Source: Lawsonibacter celer
GTDB taxonomy: Bacteria; Bacillota; Clostridia; Oscillospirales; Oscillospiraceae
Length of the DNA stretch: 64,000 nt
Reading direction: 5' to 3'
NCBI RefSeq assembly: GCF_014281125.1
Contig: NZ_JACOEA010000002.1
Coordinates: 310,001-374,000, forward strand
Part shown: positions 33,176 through 41,230 of the stretch, piece by piece
Numbering within the stretch: position 1 is the stretch's first letter
How the letters are laid out: each line of letters starts with the position of its first letter
The notes under the pieces: generated by a model
Database searches by the model: none
What the model was told of the DNA's origin: nothing
What the model saw: the letters and a program-made list of their open reading frames with translations, nothing else
Position numbers and translations under genes: made by a program

Positions 33176-34156
33176 ATGAACAATGAACTCAAACTCATTT
33201 CCATGGACACCGTGGAAACTGAAACTGTCCAGTGGCTGTGGTATCCCTACATTCCGCTGGGCAAGATCACCATCGTCCAGGGTGATCCCGGTGAGGGAAA
33301 AACCACGTTCGCTCTCGCTGTCATTGCGGCGCTGACGAAGGGAGAACCTCTCCCAGAATGTGAAGATGCCATGGAGCCCATGAACGTGATCTATCAGACT
33401 GCCGAGGACGGTCTGGCAGATACCATTAAGCCAAGGCTCGTTGCATCCGGTGCCGACTGCTCCCGCGTTCTGGTGATTGATGAAACCAACAAAGAACTCA
33501 CCCTTATTGATGAGCGGCTGGAATCCGCCATCAATGAAACCGGCGCTCGGCTCATCGTCCTCGATCCGATCCAGGCATATCTCGGTGATGATGTGGACAT
33601 GCACCGTGCCAACGAAGTGCGTCCGGTGCTGAAGCGTGTTGCAGCCATGGCAGAGCGCACGCATTGTGCTGTCCTACTGGTTGGTCACATGAACAAAGCG
33701 CAGGGACAGAAATCCAGCTACCGCGGTCTCGGCTCCATCGACTTCCGCGCGGCGGCGCGAAGTGTGCTGGTAGTCGGTCGGCTGAAAGACAACGAGCGCA
33801 TCCGTATTGTCGCTCAGGACAAAAACAGTCTCGCTCCCGAGGGCAGCTCCATTGCATTCGAACTGAATGAGCAGACCGGCTTCTGCTGGAAGGGTGCCTG
33901 CGACGCGACTGTGGACGATGTTCTCAACGGCACCGGTAAGATACAGACAAAGACCATGCTGATGGAGGAAGAACTCAAGCGTATGCTCAGCGGCAGAGTT
34001 CCCGCAGAGGAAGTGCAGAAACGAGCCAAGAGCATGGGTGTGTCCAAGCGCACGTTGGATATCGCGAAGAAAAATCTCGGTATCATTTCCGAAAAGGTTG
34101 GCGACCAGTGGTTCTGGAAACTACCGGAGGAAGGATGTAAGGATGTAGAGTTCTAA
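33176..34156 (+). CDS. RepA-like RecA-fold ATPase/helicase of the mobile element
   Basis: A 326-aa protein with a RecA-type ATPase core: Walker A GDPGEGKTT (residues 36-44), Walker B-like ARLIVLDPIQAYLG, and LLVGHMNKA and SSYRGLGSIDFRAAARSVL in the RepA/DnaB-like motifs 3 and 4. The C-terminal 80 residues form a winged-helix-like tail (VPAEEVQKRAKSMGVSKRTLDIAKKNLG). In plasmids and integrative elements such proteins help replication after transfer. AAGGAGG lies 8 bases before the ATG. It starts the mobility module. Confidence 0.85.
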   Translation: MNNELKLISMDTVETETVQWLWYPYIPLGKITIVQGDPGEGKTTFALAVIAALTKGEPLPECEDAMEPMNVIYQTAEDGLADTIKPRLVASGADCSRVLVIDETNKELTLIDERLESAINETGARLIVLDPIQAYLGDDVDMHRANEVRPVLKRVAAMAERTHCAVLLVGHMNKAQGQKSSYRGLGSIDFRAAARSVLVVGRLKDNERIRIVAQDKNSLAPEGSSIAFELNEQTGFCWKGACDATVDDVLNGTGKIQTKTMLMEEELKRMLSGRVPAEEVQKRAKSMGVSKRTLDIAKKNLGIISEKVGDQWFWKLPEEGCKDVEF

Positions 34157-34566
34157 GGACATTGCACCCTTGCAACCTTTTCCCTCTGCGCTGAAATCTC
34201 CGCCGTGTGCGCCCACAGGAGCGGCTGTGTGCGGCTTTTGCTGCAGGGAAGAGTAACACCCCACAGCAGGGCAGTCAGCAGTTTTGACACCCATGTTCGG
34301 CAAAAAGGAGGCGGAACGGAGACGAGGGAATTTTCTCCCATAACAGGGCTCCCGCCGAAGCCCAGCGACAGCGGGTTCGGTGGGAAGAGGACGAGCGACA
34401 GAGAGTACGAGCCTTACCGCTTGCGGGGAGGCGAGGGATTCGTCGTCCGCTCGGACGACGGCCAGCATCGCGTTTGTCTGGTCTGCGGCAATGCCGCTGT
34501 CTGGCTTCCGCATGTTGGCGGGGCGTTGCCCCACACCCCATTCTTGCGAAATTTGGAGGAATCATC
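34157..34566. other. Spacer upstream of mobC, candidate oriT region
   Basis: Approximately 410 bp with no gene. It holds a 10-bp inverted repeat TCCCGCCGAA (34350-34359) with TTCGGTGGGA (34376-34385; one G-T) and a short-loop hairpin CGTCGTCC (34441-34448) with GGACGACG (34453-34460). Transfer origins usually lie just upstream of mobC/mobA, so the nick site may be here; no nic consensus is identified. Confidence 0.4.
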
Positions 34567-34881
34567 ATGAAAAAGAAAGATATCAAATTCAGCACCAGGA
34601 TGGCTGTAGAAGACCGTACTACTATCAAAGCGTTGGCAAAGCAGGCTCATATGTCCATGAGCAACTATGTTACCGCCTGCTGTCTTGGTCAGCAGATCGT
34701 CATCATCGAAGGGCTGAAGGAAGTACTGAAAGAGCTCAAGGCCATCGGCAATAACCTCAACCAGCTGGTAACGCTGGCGCACATGGGCAAAATCACCGTG
34801 ATCAATCTCACTGAGGTGCGTCAGCTCCTCACTGACATCCTCATCGCCGTCCGTGAGATCGCGGAACGAAAGCGATGGTGA
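34567..34881 (+). CDS. mobC: Relaxosome accessory protein MobC
   Basis: A 104-aa protein with an N-terminal ribbon-helix-helix (KFSTRMAVEDRTTIKALAKQAHMSMSNYVTACCL) and a C-terminal helical part (LKEVLKELKAIGNNLNQLVTLAHMGKI) typical of MobC. It would bind oriT and help the relaxase open the strands. Its 3' end overlaps the relaxase gene, the standard mobC-mobA arrangement. GGAGG lies upstream of the ATG. Confidence 0.88.
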   Translation: MKKKDIKFSTRMAVEDRTTIKALAKQAHMSMSNYVTACCLGQQIVIIEGLKEVLKELKAIGNNLNQLVTLAHMGKITVINLTEVRQLLTDILIAVREIAERKRW

Positions 34882-36281
34882 CCATGGCAATCATAAGCTT
34901 CACAAATTACAAACGTGGTCAGACCCGTGGGGGCATGGGAGCGGTGCTGCGATACACCGCTCAGGACTGGAAGACGGAGTTCAACGGTCGGCAGTTGGTC
35001 ACAGGAATCAACTGTCAACCGGAAACGGTCTGCGGAGATTTCATGACTACGAAGTATCTGCACCACAAAACCGATGGCACGATGTTCTATCACATGGTGC
35101 AGAGCTTCTCGAAGGGGGCTGATGTCGATCCTGCGGTTGCACATTCGGCGGCACAAAAGCTGGCAGAGTACTTTGCCGGTCATGAAGTTTTAGTCTGTAC
35201 GCATACCGACCGTGAGCATATCCACTCACACTTCATCATCAACTCGGTCAGCTTCGACACCGGCAAGAAACTACACATCGCAAAGGAACAGCTCCAGGAA
35301 CTGCGCCAGCGAAACGATGCGGTGTGCATGGAGTTCTCACTGCCGGTGTTCGTTCCGAACCCCAACCGACAGAAGTCCAAGCACATGACCATCGGAGAGT
35401 ATCATACTGCCGCCCGTGGTCAGAGCAAGAAACTGCAGCTCATGAATATCATCAATGACTGTATGCGCCATGCTGCCAACCGCGAAGAGTTCATCGCTCT
35501 GATGGAAAGCGAAGGCTGCAAAGTCCGCTGGGAAAAGTCCCGGCAAAACATCACCTACACCACACCGAGCGGCTGGCAGTGTCGTGACCGCCTGCTGTTT
35601 GGTGACAAATACTTAAAGGAGAATATGGAACATGAATTTGAGATCCGAGCAGAACTTATCCATGGACGAGCTCATGGAGAGAAATCGTCACCCGCATATA
35701 CGACAGATGGATCCGGAACAGACCACACCGCCGATGCCGTCCGAGCCGCAAGTACAGGAGCATCATGTGGTGGTCAACTGGACGATGCCCGAGTCGATGG
35801 ACCGCATCGAGAACCGGTTACAGACGCTGGAGGAGCAGAGCAACTTGCAGCGGGCGTACCTGCGCAGACTGTGCGAGAGGTCGACTACATACCCGACGCA
35901 GGCGCAGATGGACGAACTGCTGAAGGCGGTGAAGCATTTGGAGCAGATGACCGAACAGGTTGGGAAACCGAAAGAGAAGCGTTTCTCTCTTCCGAAGTTC
36001 AGACTGCCCAGGCTGCAACTGCATCTCCCGGAGTGGGACTGGCCGACAGTGGTCACGGTGGCAATGGCGCTGGCTATGGCGGCGTTGCTTCTGCTCTGGT
36101 TCAAGTCGGGCGGCGGCTGGAACAATCTCAGTCTGCTGCGCCGGTGATGGACAGCACCACCATGCGTCACCACACCGACAGCAAAACGCTCCGTAAGGAG
36201 CGTGAAAAGAAAATCGCCCTCGGGCATAAATCAGATGACCACGAGGACGAAGAAACCTATACTTGGCAACAGACCATGTGA
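34875..36281 (+). CDS. mobA: MobP-type relaxase / mobilization nuclease
   Basis: A 468-aa relaxase. The catalytic domain (1-245) has a candidate nicking Tyr27 (VLRYTAQDW) and the three-histidine metal motif HTDREHIHSHFIIN (110-123). It would cut one strand at oriT and lead it into the recipient. From about residue 250 onward the sequence becomes low-complexity (many Gly, Ala, Thr, Asp), and this stretch is where a second gene is nested in another frame. The ATG at 34875 overlaps mobC; ATG 34884 is an alternative. Confidence 0.88.
   Translation: MVTMAIISFTNYKRGQTRGGMGAVLRYTAQDWKTEFNGRQLVTGINCQPETVCGDFMTTKYLHHKTDGTMFYHMVQSFSKGADVDPAVAHSAAQKLAEYFAGHEVLVCTHTDREHIHSHFIINSVSFDTGKKLHIAKEQLQELRQRNDAVCMEFSLPVFVPNPNRQKSKHMTIGEYHTAARGQSKKLQLMNIINDCMRHAANREEFIALMESEGCKVRWEKSRQNITYTTPSGWQCRDRLLFGDKYLKENMEHEFEIRAELIHGRAHGEKSSPAYTTDGSGTDHTADAVRAASTGASCGGQLDDARVDGPHREPVTDAGGAEQLAAGVPAQTVREVDYIPDAGADGRTAEGGEAFGADDRTGWETEREAFLSSEVQTAQAATASPGVGLADSGHGGNGAGYGGVASALVQVGRRLEQSQSAAPVMDSTTMRHHTDSKTLRKEREKKIALGHKSDDHEDEETYTWQQTM
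35632..36147 (+). CDS. MobB-like membrane protein nested inside the relaxase gene
   Basis: A complete 171-aa frame lies inside mobA in another reading frame. It has its own ribosome site (AAAGGAG, 9 to 10 bases before ATG 35632). The protein looks real: an N-terminal Pro/Glu-rich part, a coiled coil at about 56-110 (MDRIENRLQTLEEQSNLQRAYLRRL), a basic stretch KEKRFSLPKFRLPRLQ, and one transmembrane helix at 138-157. In RSF1010 and R1162, mobB is likewise nested in mobA and encodes a membrane protein that stabilises the relaxosome; this one may be an analogue, not a proven homologue. Confidence 0.7.
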   Translation: MNLRSEQNLSMDELMERNRHPHIRQMDPEQTTPPMPSEPQVQEHHVVVNWTMPESMDRIENRLQTLEEQSNLQRAYLRRLCERSTTYPTQAQMDELLKAVKHLEQMTEQVGKPKEKRFSLPKFRLPRLQLHLPEWDWPTVVTVAMALAMAALLLLWFKSGGGWNNLSLLRR

Positions 36282-36315
36282 CGGTCTGCTGTCTTCACTT
36301 TCCAAGGAGGTACAA

Positions 36316-36504
36316 ATGACCTATAAAAAGCGCAACAACATTTCCGAAGTCAGCTTCACCTATGTGGGAACCGACGCTCAGTTCAACGAGTTCCTGAAAA
36401 TGATGATTCATGATTATCTGGCGGTGGACAATCCCTACGCGATGAAAGAAACCGAAGCCGTGGAAATCGCCGAAGAGGATCAGAAGCGTCAGCAAGCCAT
36501 GTGA
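36316..36504 (+). CDS. Small conserved-type mobile element protein, unknown function
   Basis: A 62-aa acidic protein: TYKKRNNISEVSFTYVGTDAQFNEFLKMMIHDYLAVDNPY then a charged tail. CCAAGGAGG lies 6 bases before ATG 36316, and it follows the relaxase gene by 34 bases, so it is probably part of the mobilization operon. Short proteins with a similar FTYVGTDAQFNEFLKMMIHDYL core are often seen next to relaxases and recombinases in gut Firmicutes elements, but I know of no function. Confidence 0.65.
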   Translation: MTYKKRNNISEVSFTYVGTDAQFNEFLKMMIHDYLAVDNPYAMKETEAVEIAEEDQKRQQAM

Positions 36505-36603
36505 ACTATAGGTGTTCTGCACACAAATCTCAGGGCATGTCCTGTTGCTTAGGTAGAACTTCTGCGCCGTGGGATTGTTCTGTTCGCTATTGAAAAACGT
36601 GTG

Positions 36604-36642
36604 TGCTATGGTGTGTCGTGAATAATCCGGCACACCATAGCA
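36604..36642 (+). promoter_or_regulatory. Inverted repeat before the first serine recombinase
   Basis: A perfect 12-bp inverted repeat, TGCTATGGTGTG (36604-36615) and CACACCATAGCA (36631-36642), ends directly at the recombinase ribosome site GAAAGGAG. There is no T-run, so a regulator-binding site or translational hairpin controlling integrase synthesis is more likely than a terminator. Confidence 0.55.
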
Positions 36643-36656
36643 GAAAGGAGAAGGCC

Positions 36657-38315
36657 ATGAAAGTCTGGCTGTATTATCGACTGTCACGAGATGAAGACGA
36701 AGAGCTGAACTCGCTGACAAACCAGAGAAAAATCATCTGTGAATATGCGCTGGCCAACGGTCACGAAATCGTCGGCGAGTCCTCCGATGACAACGTCAGC
36801 GGCATGCACTTCAACCGTGAGGGCATCAACAAAATCTACGAAGCGGTGGAAGCTGGCATCATCGAAGCCATCATCGTCAAAGACCTATCCCGCCTGGGCC
36901 GCCATCGCACGCAGACGGCACTGTTCATCGATTATCTGCGCGAACACAACGTGCGAGTGCTCTCCGCCACAGAGAGTATCGATACCTTCAACGAGAACGA
37001 CGACCTCATCATCGGATTCAAGGGATTGGTCAATGACTTCTACGCCCGCGACGGCAGCCGCCGTGTCCGCACAGGTTATCGGCAGAAGCAGAAAGAAGGT
37101 CTGGTGGCTATCCCGCCCTTTGGATACTTCAAGGATAAAAACACGAAGAAAGTCGTTATCGTGGAGGAAGCTGCTGAAACCGTTCGCCTGATCTATACCG
37201 AGTACGTTGGCGGCAGAGGGCTCAAAGCCATTGCCAGAATGCTCAATGAGCAGAAACGCAAAACACCGGCGCTGATGCAGCTGGAGCTGCTGAACAAAAA
37301 GCAGCCCTGTACCTTTGACGGTATCAAGAAGAAACATATCTGGGACGCCACCATGGTGAGCCGCATCCTTCAGGACGAGAGCTACATCGGCACGCTCATC
37401 TGCCATAAGAGCGACACCAACAAAATCAATAAGACCTTCCGCCTCACCGAGCCGGAGGAGCAGTTCCGTCACGAGGATTTCTTCCCGGCCATCGTCAGCC
37501 GTGACCTGTGGGAGCAGGTGCAGGAACTGAAGGCGGCACGCAAAGAAAAGAATGTCCGCGCCGGTGCCGACAAAAAGGTGCATCGGTACAGTGGCCTGCT
37601 CCAATGTCAGGACTGCGGGCGCTCCTTTCTCGGTAAACGCATCAAGCTAAAAGACAGAGAGCGGGTCGAGTATGTCTGCGATACCTACCACCGCTACGGC
37701 AAGGAGCACTGTACCGCCCATGCGGTGCGGGAGGAAACACTGGACGAGCTCATTATCAAAGAACTGGGCGAAACCAAGGCTATGTACCAAATGAACTGGG
37801 ATATGCTTGAGAAGGTCATTGAAAAATGGACGCCCAAGGCATCTTTCGCCGATGCTCAGATATCCAAGCTCCGTGACCGCATCGCCGGTCTGGAAGAAGA
37901 TGTGGAGGTGATCCTGATGGAGCGTATTCGGGACAAAGCCAACGCCGAGCGCTATGACCGCATGCTTGAAAAGCGTGAAGCGGAGATTGCGGCGGCGAAA
38001 AAGCAGATTGAGGAGCTGCAAAATATCTCTGAGGTGCTTCGGAGCCGTCAGGCCAAGCTGAAAAAGGATATCAGCCTTATTGATGAAATTCTCAAGGAAG
38101 GTAAGATGACCGAAGCACACCTGCGGCTTCTGGTGGACAAGATCCTGGTCCATGAGCATGACGGCAAAATCGACCTGGACATCCGCATCAAGGCGCCGTT
38201 CCGCGGTCACACCGACTACTATGAGAATGGCGAGTTGGTAGAGCGCTATGGCGATCTGGACTTCGATTGGGACAGATTGGCCGCTGCCATCTACGGCGAT
38301 TACGCGGAGAAGTGA
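36657..38315 (+). CDS. Large serine recombinase 1
   Basis: A 552-aa large serine recombinase. The resolvase domain starts at KVWLYYRLSRDEDEELNSLTNQR with catalytic Ser10 and continues DLSRLGRHRTQT; a recombinase domain follows (about 170-290). A zinc ribbon LLQCQDCGRSFLG...YVCDTYHRYGKEHC lies near 335-375, and a long coiled coil at about 400-490 is needed for synapsis control. ATG 36657 follows GAAAGGAGAAGG. The second recombinase starts one base after this stop. One or both enzymes presumably integrate the element; the attP dyad at its ends fits a serine enzyme. Confidence 0.92.
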   Translation: MKVWLYYRLSRDEDEELNSLTNQRKIICEYALANGHEIVGESSDDNVSGMHFNREGINKIYEAVEAGIIEAIIVKDLSRLGRHRTQTALFIDYLREHNVRVLSATESIDTFNENDDLIIGFKGLVNDFYARDGSRRVRTGYRQKQKEGLVAIPPFGYFKDKNTKKVVIVEEAAETVRLIYTEYVGGRGLKAIARMLNEQKRKTPALMQLELLNKKQPCTFDGIKKKHIWDATMVSRILQDESYIGTLICHKSDTNKINKTFRLTEPEEQFRHEDFFPAIVSRDLWEQVQELKAARKEKNVRAGADKKVHRYSGLLQCQDCGRSFLGKRIKLKDRERVEYVCDTYHRYGKEHCTAHAVREETLDELIIKELGETKAMYQMNWDMLEKVIEKWTPKASFADAQISKLRDRIAGLEEDVEVILMERIRDKANAERYDRMLEKREAEIAAAKKQIEELQNISEVLRSRQAKLKKDISLIDEILKEGKMTEAHLRLLVDKILVHEHDGKIDLDIRIKAPFRGHTDYYENGELVERYGDLDFDWDRLAAAIYGDYAEK

Positions 38316-38316
38316 T

Positions 38317-39615
38317 ATGCGGGTGTGGCTTTACGCAAGACTGTCCAACGACGATGATCGGAAGATGAACTCCCTGCTCAATCAGCAGGAGATCTGCCGT
38401 GCCTATGCGGAAAAGCATGGGCATACCGTCGTTGGCAGTTCCTTCGATGATAATGTCAGCGGCATGAAATTCAGCCGCCGTGGGCTGGACGAACTCACGG
38501 CGGCTGTGGATGCGAAAAGCATAGATGCGGTTATCGTGAAAGACCTCTCCCGACTGGGACGGCACAAAACGCAGACAGGGCTGCTCATCGACTACCTGCG
38601 GCAATGTCGGGTGCGGGTGCTGTCGGTGACGGAGGGTATTGACACCTTCTGCGATGAAGATGACCTTATCATCGGTGTGCGCGGCCTGATGAACGATTTC
38701 TATGCCAGGGACATCGGCAATAAAATCCGTGCGGGATACCGGCAGAAGCAGCGGGAAGGCATTGTGATCACGCCGCCCTTCGGCTACTGGAAGGATAAGA
38801 ACAGGAACGAAATCCGAATCAATTCCGAAGCGGCGGTCACGGTGCAAATCATCTATTCTCTGTACTTACAGGGCTGTGGGCAGAAAGAAATCGCCCGCCG
38901 GCTCAATGCCATGGGGCGAAAGACCCCGGCGCAGCTCCGAGCCGAGAAATGCGGCATAGAGTTTCAGCCGACGCACAAAACCCGTGATGGGCAGTTCCTC
39001 TGGACATATGCCAGCGTGAAAAATGTGCTGGTGGAGGAGGCTTACACAGGTGTGTTGAACAACCATCGCAGTGAAACCACCAGCGGTAAAGTCAAACGGC
39101 TTGCCTCCGACAACTGGTATCGCCATGAAAACTTCTTCCCGGTCATCATAGAGCGGGAAGAATGGGAGCAGGTGCAGGAACTTTTGAGAATGCAAGCTCG
39201 ACCTGCCAATGGGAATCAGGCCAAGCACCGCTATGCGGGACTGCTGACCTGCTGGGAATGCGGCAATGTGTTTATCCCTATGATTCGGTACTGGAACGGC
39301 AAGCGCCGTGTGGAATATGTCTGCCGTGGGTATCATCGCAATGGCAAAAGCTATTGCACCTCCCACCGTATCCATGAAGAGGTGCTGGACGCAGCTGTGC
39401 AGACCTATGTGGAATCCATACGTGAACAGTATGCCGTAGAACTGAAACAACTTGTGAAGATGCAAAAAATGTGGGCGTTGAGGAAGGCAATCCTCGACGC
39501 CCACATTTTGTCGTTGCAGGAGAAAGTGCAGGGGCTGGAACATGAGATAGATGCGATTGTGATGGAACACGTTCGGGCTTTATCAAACATTAATCTCAAA
39601 GCAAATGGCGTCTGA
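38317..39615 (+). CDS. Large serine recombinase 2, C-terminally truncated
   Basis: A 432-aa serine recombinase, similar in layout to its neighbour: RVWLYARLSNDDDRKMNSLLNQQ with catalytic Ser10, DLSRLGRHKTQT, the recombinase domain, and the zinc ribbon LLTCWECGNVFIP...YVCRGYHRNGKSYC. It stops soon after the start of the coiled coil (LEHEIDAIVMEHVRALSN, then INLKANGV), about 120 residues shorter than recombinase 1. The lost part begins where the convergent low-GC gene ends (39583), so the 3' end was probably removed when that cassette arrived. Activity is uncertain; it could still act with its partner. Confidence 0.88.
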   Translation: MRVWLYARLSNDDDRKMNSLLNQQEICRAYAEKHGHTVVGSSFDDNVSGMKFSRRGLDELTAAVDAKSIDAVIVKDLSRLGRHKTQTGLLIDYLRQCRVRVLSVTEGIDTFCDEDDLIIGVRGLMNDFYARDIGNKIRAGYRQKQREGIVITPPFGYWKDKNRNEIRINSEAAVTVQIIYSLYLQGCGQKEIARRLNAMGRKTPAQLRAEKCGIEFQPTHKTRDGQFLWTYASVKNVLVEEAYTGVLNNHRSETTSGKVKRLASDNWYRHENFFPVIIEREEWEQVQELLRMQARPANGNQAKHRYAGLLTCWECGNVFIPMIRYWNGKRRVEYVCRGYHRNGKSYCTSHRIHEEVLDAAVQTYVESIREQYAVELKQLVKMQKMWALRKAILDAHILSLQEKVQGLEHEIDAIVMEHVRALSNINLKANGV

Positions 39616-40632
39616 TCCAAATGGACGCCGAGTATATCGCTTATATTCAGTTTTGATTGGTTCAAATACTTCTTGTGGATTTCTGCTATATACTGTATTT
39701 GCAATATCTTCTGCAAAATGAATTTTTGATCCAGTTGCCAAAACATATAACGTATCTACGAGCTTTTCATCAATTGCCTTCTGAGCGATTTCAACTGGTG
39801 CCTGGATATCGGAATAGGCAAAATCAGAAATTGCCAAAATAACTTTCACATTTATCCCATTTTCACGGAAAGTTAGTTTTGTGTCATCTCCCAATGTATG
39901 AGATGCAATTCCGTAAATAAAATCCATAAAATGAACAATTGTCTTAAAGACTTCGTCGGACGGTGGCGCAGGAAAAACTCTGCTTGCGTATTTATCTATC
40001 TCGTTAAATAGGACAGGGAGAAACAAACCATCTTTATCAATTTTTCTCAGTTTGTCAAACACCGCGACAAATGTTTTATCCGTCTTCAATTGCTCTGGAA
40101 TGTATTCGCGATTAAAGTAATCATAAATATTGCGGCCAGCATATTGAGCTAACTTTTGTGTTACTATTAAGTCTGATGATTTGCAAACACTTGCAGGCAT
40201 ATATGTCTTTGCGTTTTGGCCAAAGCCTTTCGCACAATAATTATGTAATATACCTACGGCTTGTTTGACTTCGTCCTTATATGAATTAACATATACTACC
40301 ACTTGATTATCTTCAAAAAACGAATCCGTTGTTTCGGCCTCAGACACCCATTCCACCTTCAAATCATAAGGAAGAAATTTTTTCAACGCTGGTGGTGCAG
40401 ATTCGTCAAATTTGAGTTTTGCAGCATCAATTGTCATGCATAAGCGCTTTTCAAAAGCTTTCTTTCTTTTCTTAGGTGCAAACGCTGCAATCCACACAGT
40501 TATCTGTGTGTTCCACTCCCTTACAGTTTGTGGGTGGGAAAGAAGCCATAGGATCACAACGATAGCACCAATCAGAAGTGTCCATGAAAGTCCTTTGTCA
40601 ATAAATTGGCTCACAACATCCCAGAATGTCAT
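39583..40632 (-). CDS. Unknown membrane-anchored protein of the low-GC cassette
   Basis: A 349-aa protein with one N-terminal transmembrane helix (about 15-33, LSWTLLIGAIVVILWLL) followed by a basic cytoplasmic stretch (KKRKKAFEKR) and a large soluble domain of about 280 residues. That domain contains VVVYVNSYKDEVKQAVGILHNYC, TYMPASVCKSSDLIVTQKLA and KLTFRENGINVKVILAISDFAYSD. No catalytic motif or family is recognised. The gene is clearly lower in GC than its neighbours. It follows a small zinc-knuckle gene with no gap, and its end overlaps the truncated recombinase. Location in a mobile element suggests defence or maintenance, which is inference only. Confidence 0.7.
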   Translation of the reverse strand: MTFWDVVSQFIDKGLSWTLLIGAIVVILWLLSHPQTVREWNTQITVWIAAFAPKKRKKAFEKRLCMTIDAAKLKFDESAPPALKKFLPYDLKVEWVSEAETTDSFFEDNQVVVYVNSYKDEVKQAVGILHNYCAKGFGQNAKTYMPASVCKSSDLIVTQKLAQYAGRNIYDYFNREYIPEQLKTDKTFVAVFDKLRKIDKDGLFLPVLFNEIDKYASRVFPAPPSDEVFKTIVHFMDFIYGIASHTLGDDTKLTFRENGINVKVILAISDFAYSDIQAPVEIAQKAIDEKLVDTLYVLATGSKIHFAEDIANTVYSRNPQEVFEPIKTEYKRYTRRPFGSDAICFEINV

Positions 40633-40866
40633 TTATTTCGCCTCCTCAGAGAGAGATAGCACACAGTCTGGCCTGTTGCAACACATATCAACGTTTTTAT
40701 CCGGCATAGGAATAATCGCATAGAGATTGTTTCTTGTAATAACTTCTTTGCAATATTTGCAAGTGAACTTGCCTTGATTAAACTGTTCGAGGACTTCAAG
40801 TTTGGCCAAAAAAGTATCAATGTCTGATGAGTACACCGCTTTTAAGTGATCGTCTTTTGTAAGCAT
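40633..40866 (-). CDS. Small zinc-knuckle protein paired with the membrane protein
   Basis: A 77-aa protein with FTCKYCKEVITRNNLYAIIPMPDKNVDMCCNRPDC, a CxxC...C-x5-C arrangement that probably binds zinc. ATG 40864-40866 is used (GGTGG upstream); GTG 40896 would add ten residues. Its stop codon is followed at once by the ATG of the 349-aa gene (TAAATG), so the two are translated together. Function unknown. Confidence 0.6.
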   Translation of the reverse strand: MLTKDDHLKAVYSSDIDTFLAKLEVLEQFNQGKFTCKYCKEVITRNNLYAIIPMPDKNVDMCCNRPDCVLSLSEEAK

Positions 40867-41027
40867 AAATCCACCATGTCCTTTCGTCGTTATCACCCCC
40901 CATAAAACGGAATTTATACTTGAGGGGAGTATAACATAATTTGTTGCACGATTTTGTCAAACTCTATACATAAATTCTTGTTATATTCTATACTATTTTT
41001 CAAGTTTTGACAACATACTCATAAGTA

Positions 41028-41059
41028 AAGACGCTGTCGGAACAAACCAACAGCGTCTT
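41028..41059 (-). terminator. Terminator of the element-borne tRNA-Leu
   Basis: A 10-bp stem (41028-41037 with 41050-41059) directly follows the CCA end of the tRNA on the minus strand. The downstream tail is TACTTATG, so the U-tract is weak. Confidence 0.55.
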
Positions 41060-41145
41060 TGGTGCGGGCGGCGGGACTCGAACCCGCACACCACTGAGGT
41101 AACGGAACCTAAATCCGTCGAGTCTACCAATTCCACCACGCCCGC
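41060..41145 (-). tRNA. tRNA-Leu (anticodon UAG), carried by the element
   Basis: An intact 86-nt class II tRNA with encoded CCA: acceptor GCGGGCG/CGCCCGC, D arm with GGTGGAATTGGTAGAC, anticodon stem ACGGA-TTTAGGT-TCCGT with anticodon TAG (reads CUA and probably all CUN), long variable arm and T arm GCGGG-TTCGAGT-CCCGC. It lies 79 bp inside the right end of the element and in the same orientation as the host tRNA-Leu(UAG) gene that the element destroyed, which it differs from in all stems. Confidence 0.96.
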
Positions 41146-41204
41146 ATATATAAGTCGGTGCCAGGCACCGGCTGTTTTTTATGATAATTGTACGCCCTGA
41201 AAAT

Positions 41205-41230
41205 CCTTCACTAAGGTGACACGACCTAAA
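41205..41230. other. attR junction of the integrated element
   Basis: It contains core ACCTAAA (41224-41230, plus strand) and the element-side arm CCTTCACTAAGGT (41205-41217), the inverted partner of the arm at 18841-18853. Outside the core the sequence is host tRNA. Confidence 0.8.

Larger units (their letters stand above)
18825..41230. mobile_element. 22.4-kb integrative and mobilizable element inserted in tRNA-Leu
   Basis: The ends are defined by the two halves of a split tRNA-Leu(UAG) gene, which share the core TTTAGGT. The distance between the cores is 22,399 bp. The interior carries a RepA-like ATPase, MobC, a relaxase and tandem serine recombinases but no type IV secretion genes, so it is probably mobilised by a helper. 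Base composition is lower in GC and more variable than in the flanks. It also carries an intact tRNA-Leu(UAG) near the right end. Cargo: Fic protein, giant SLH surface protein, zinc-ribbon pair, solute-binding lipoprotein with membrane LuxR regulator, and an unknown two-gene cassette. Confidence 0.88.
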
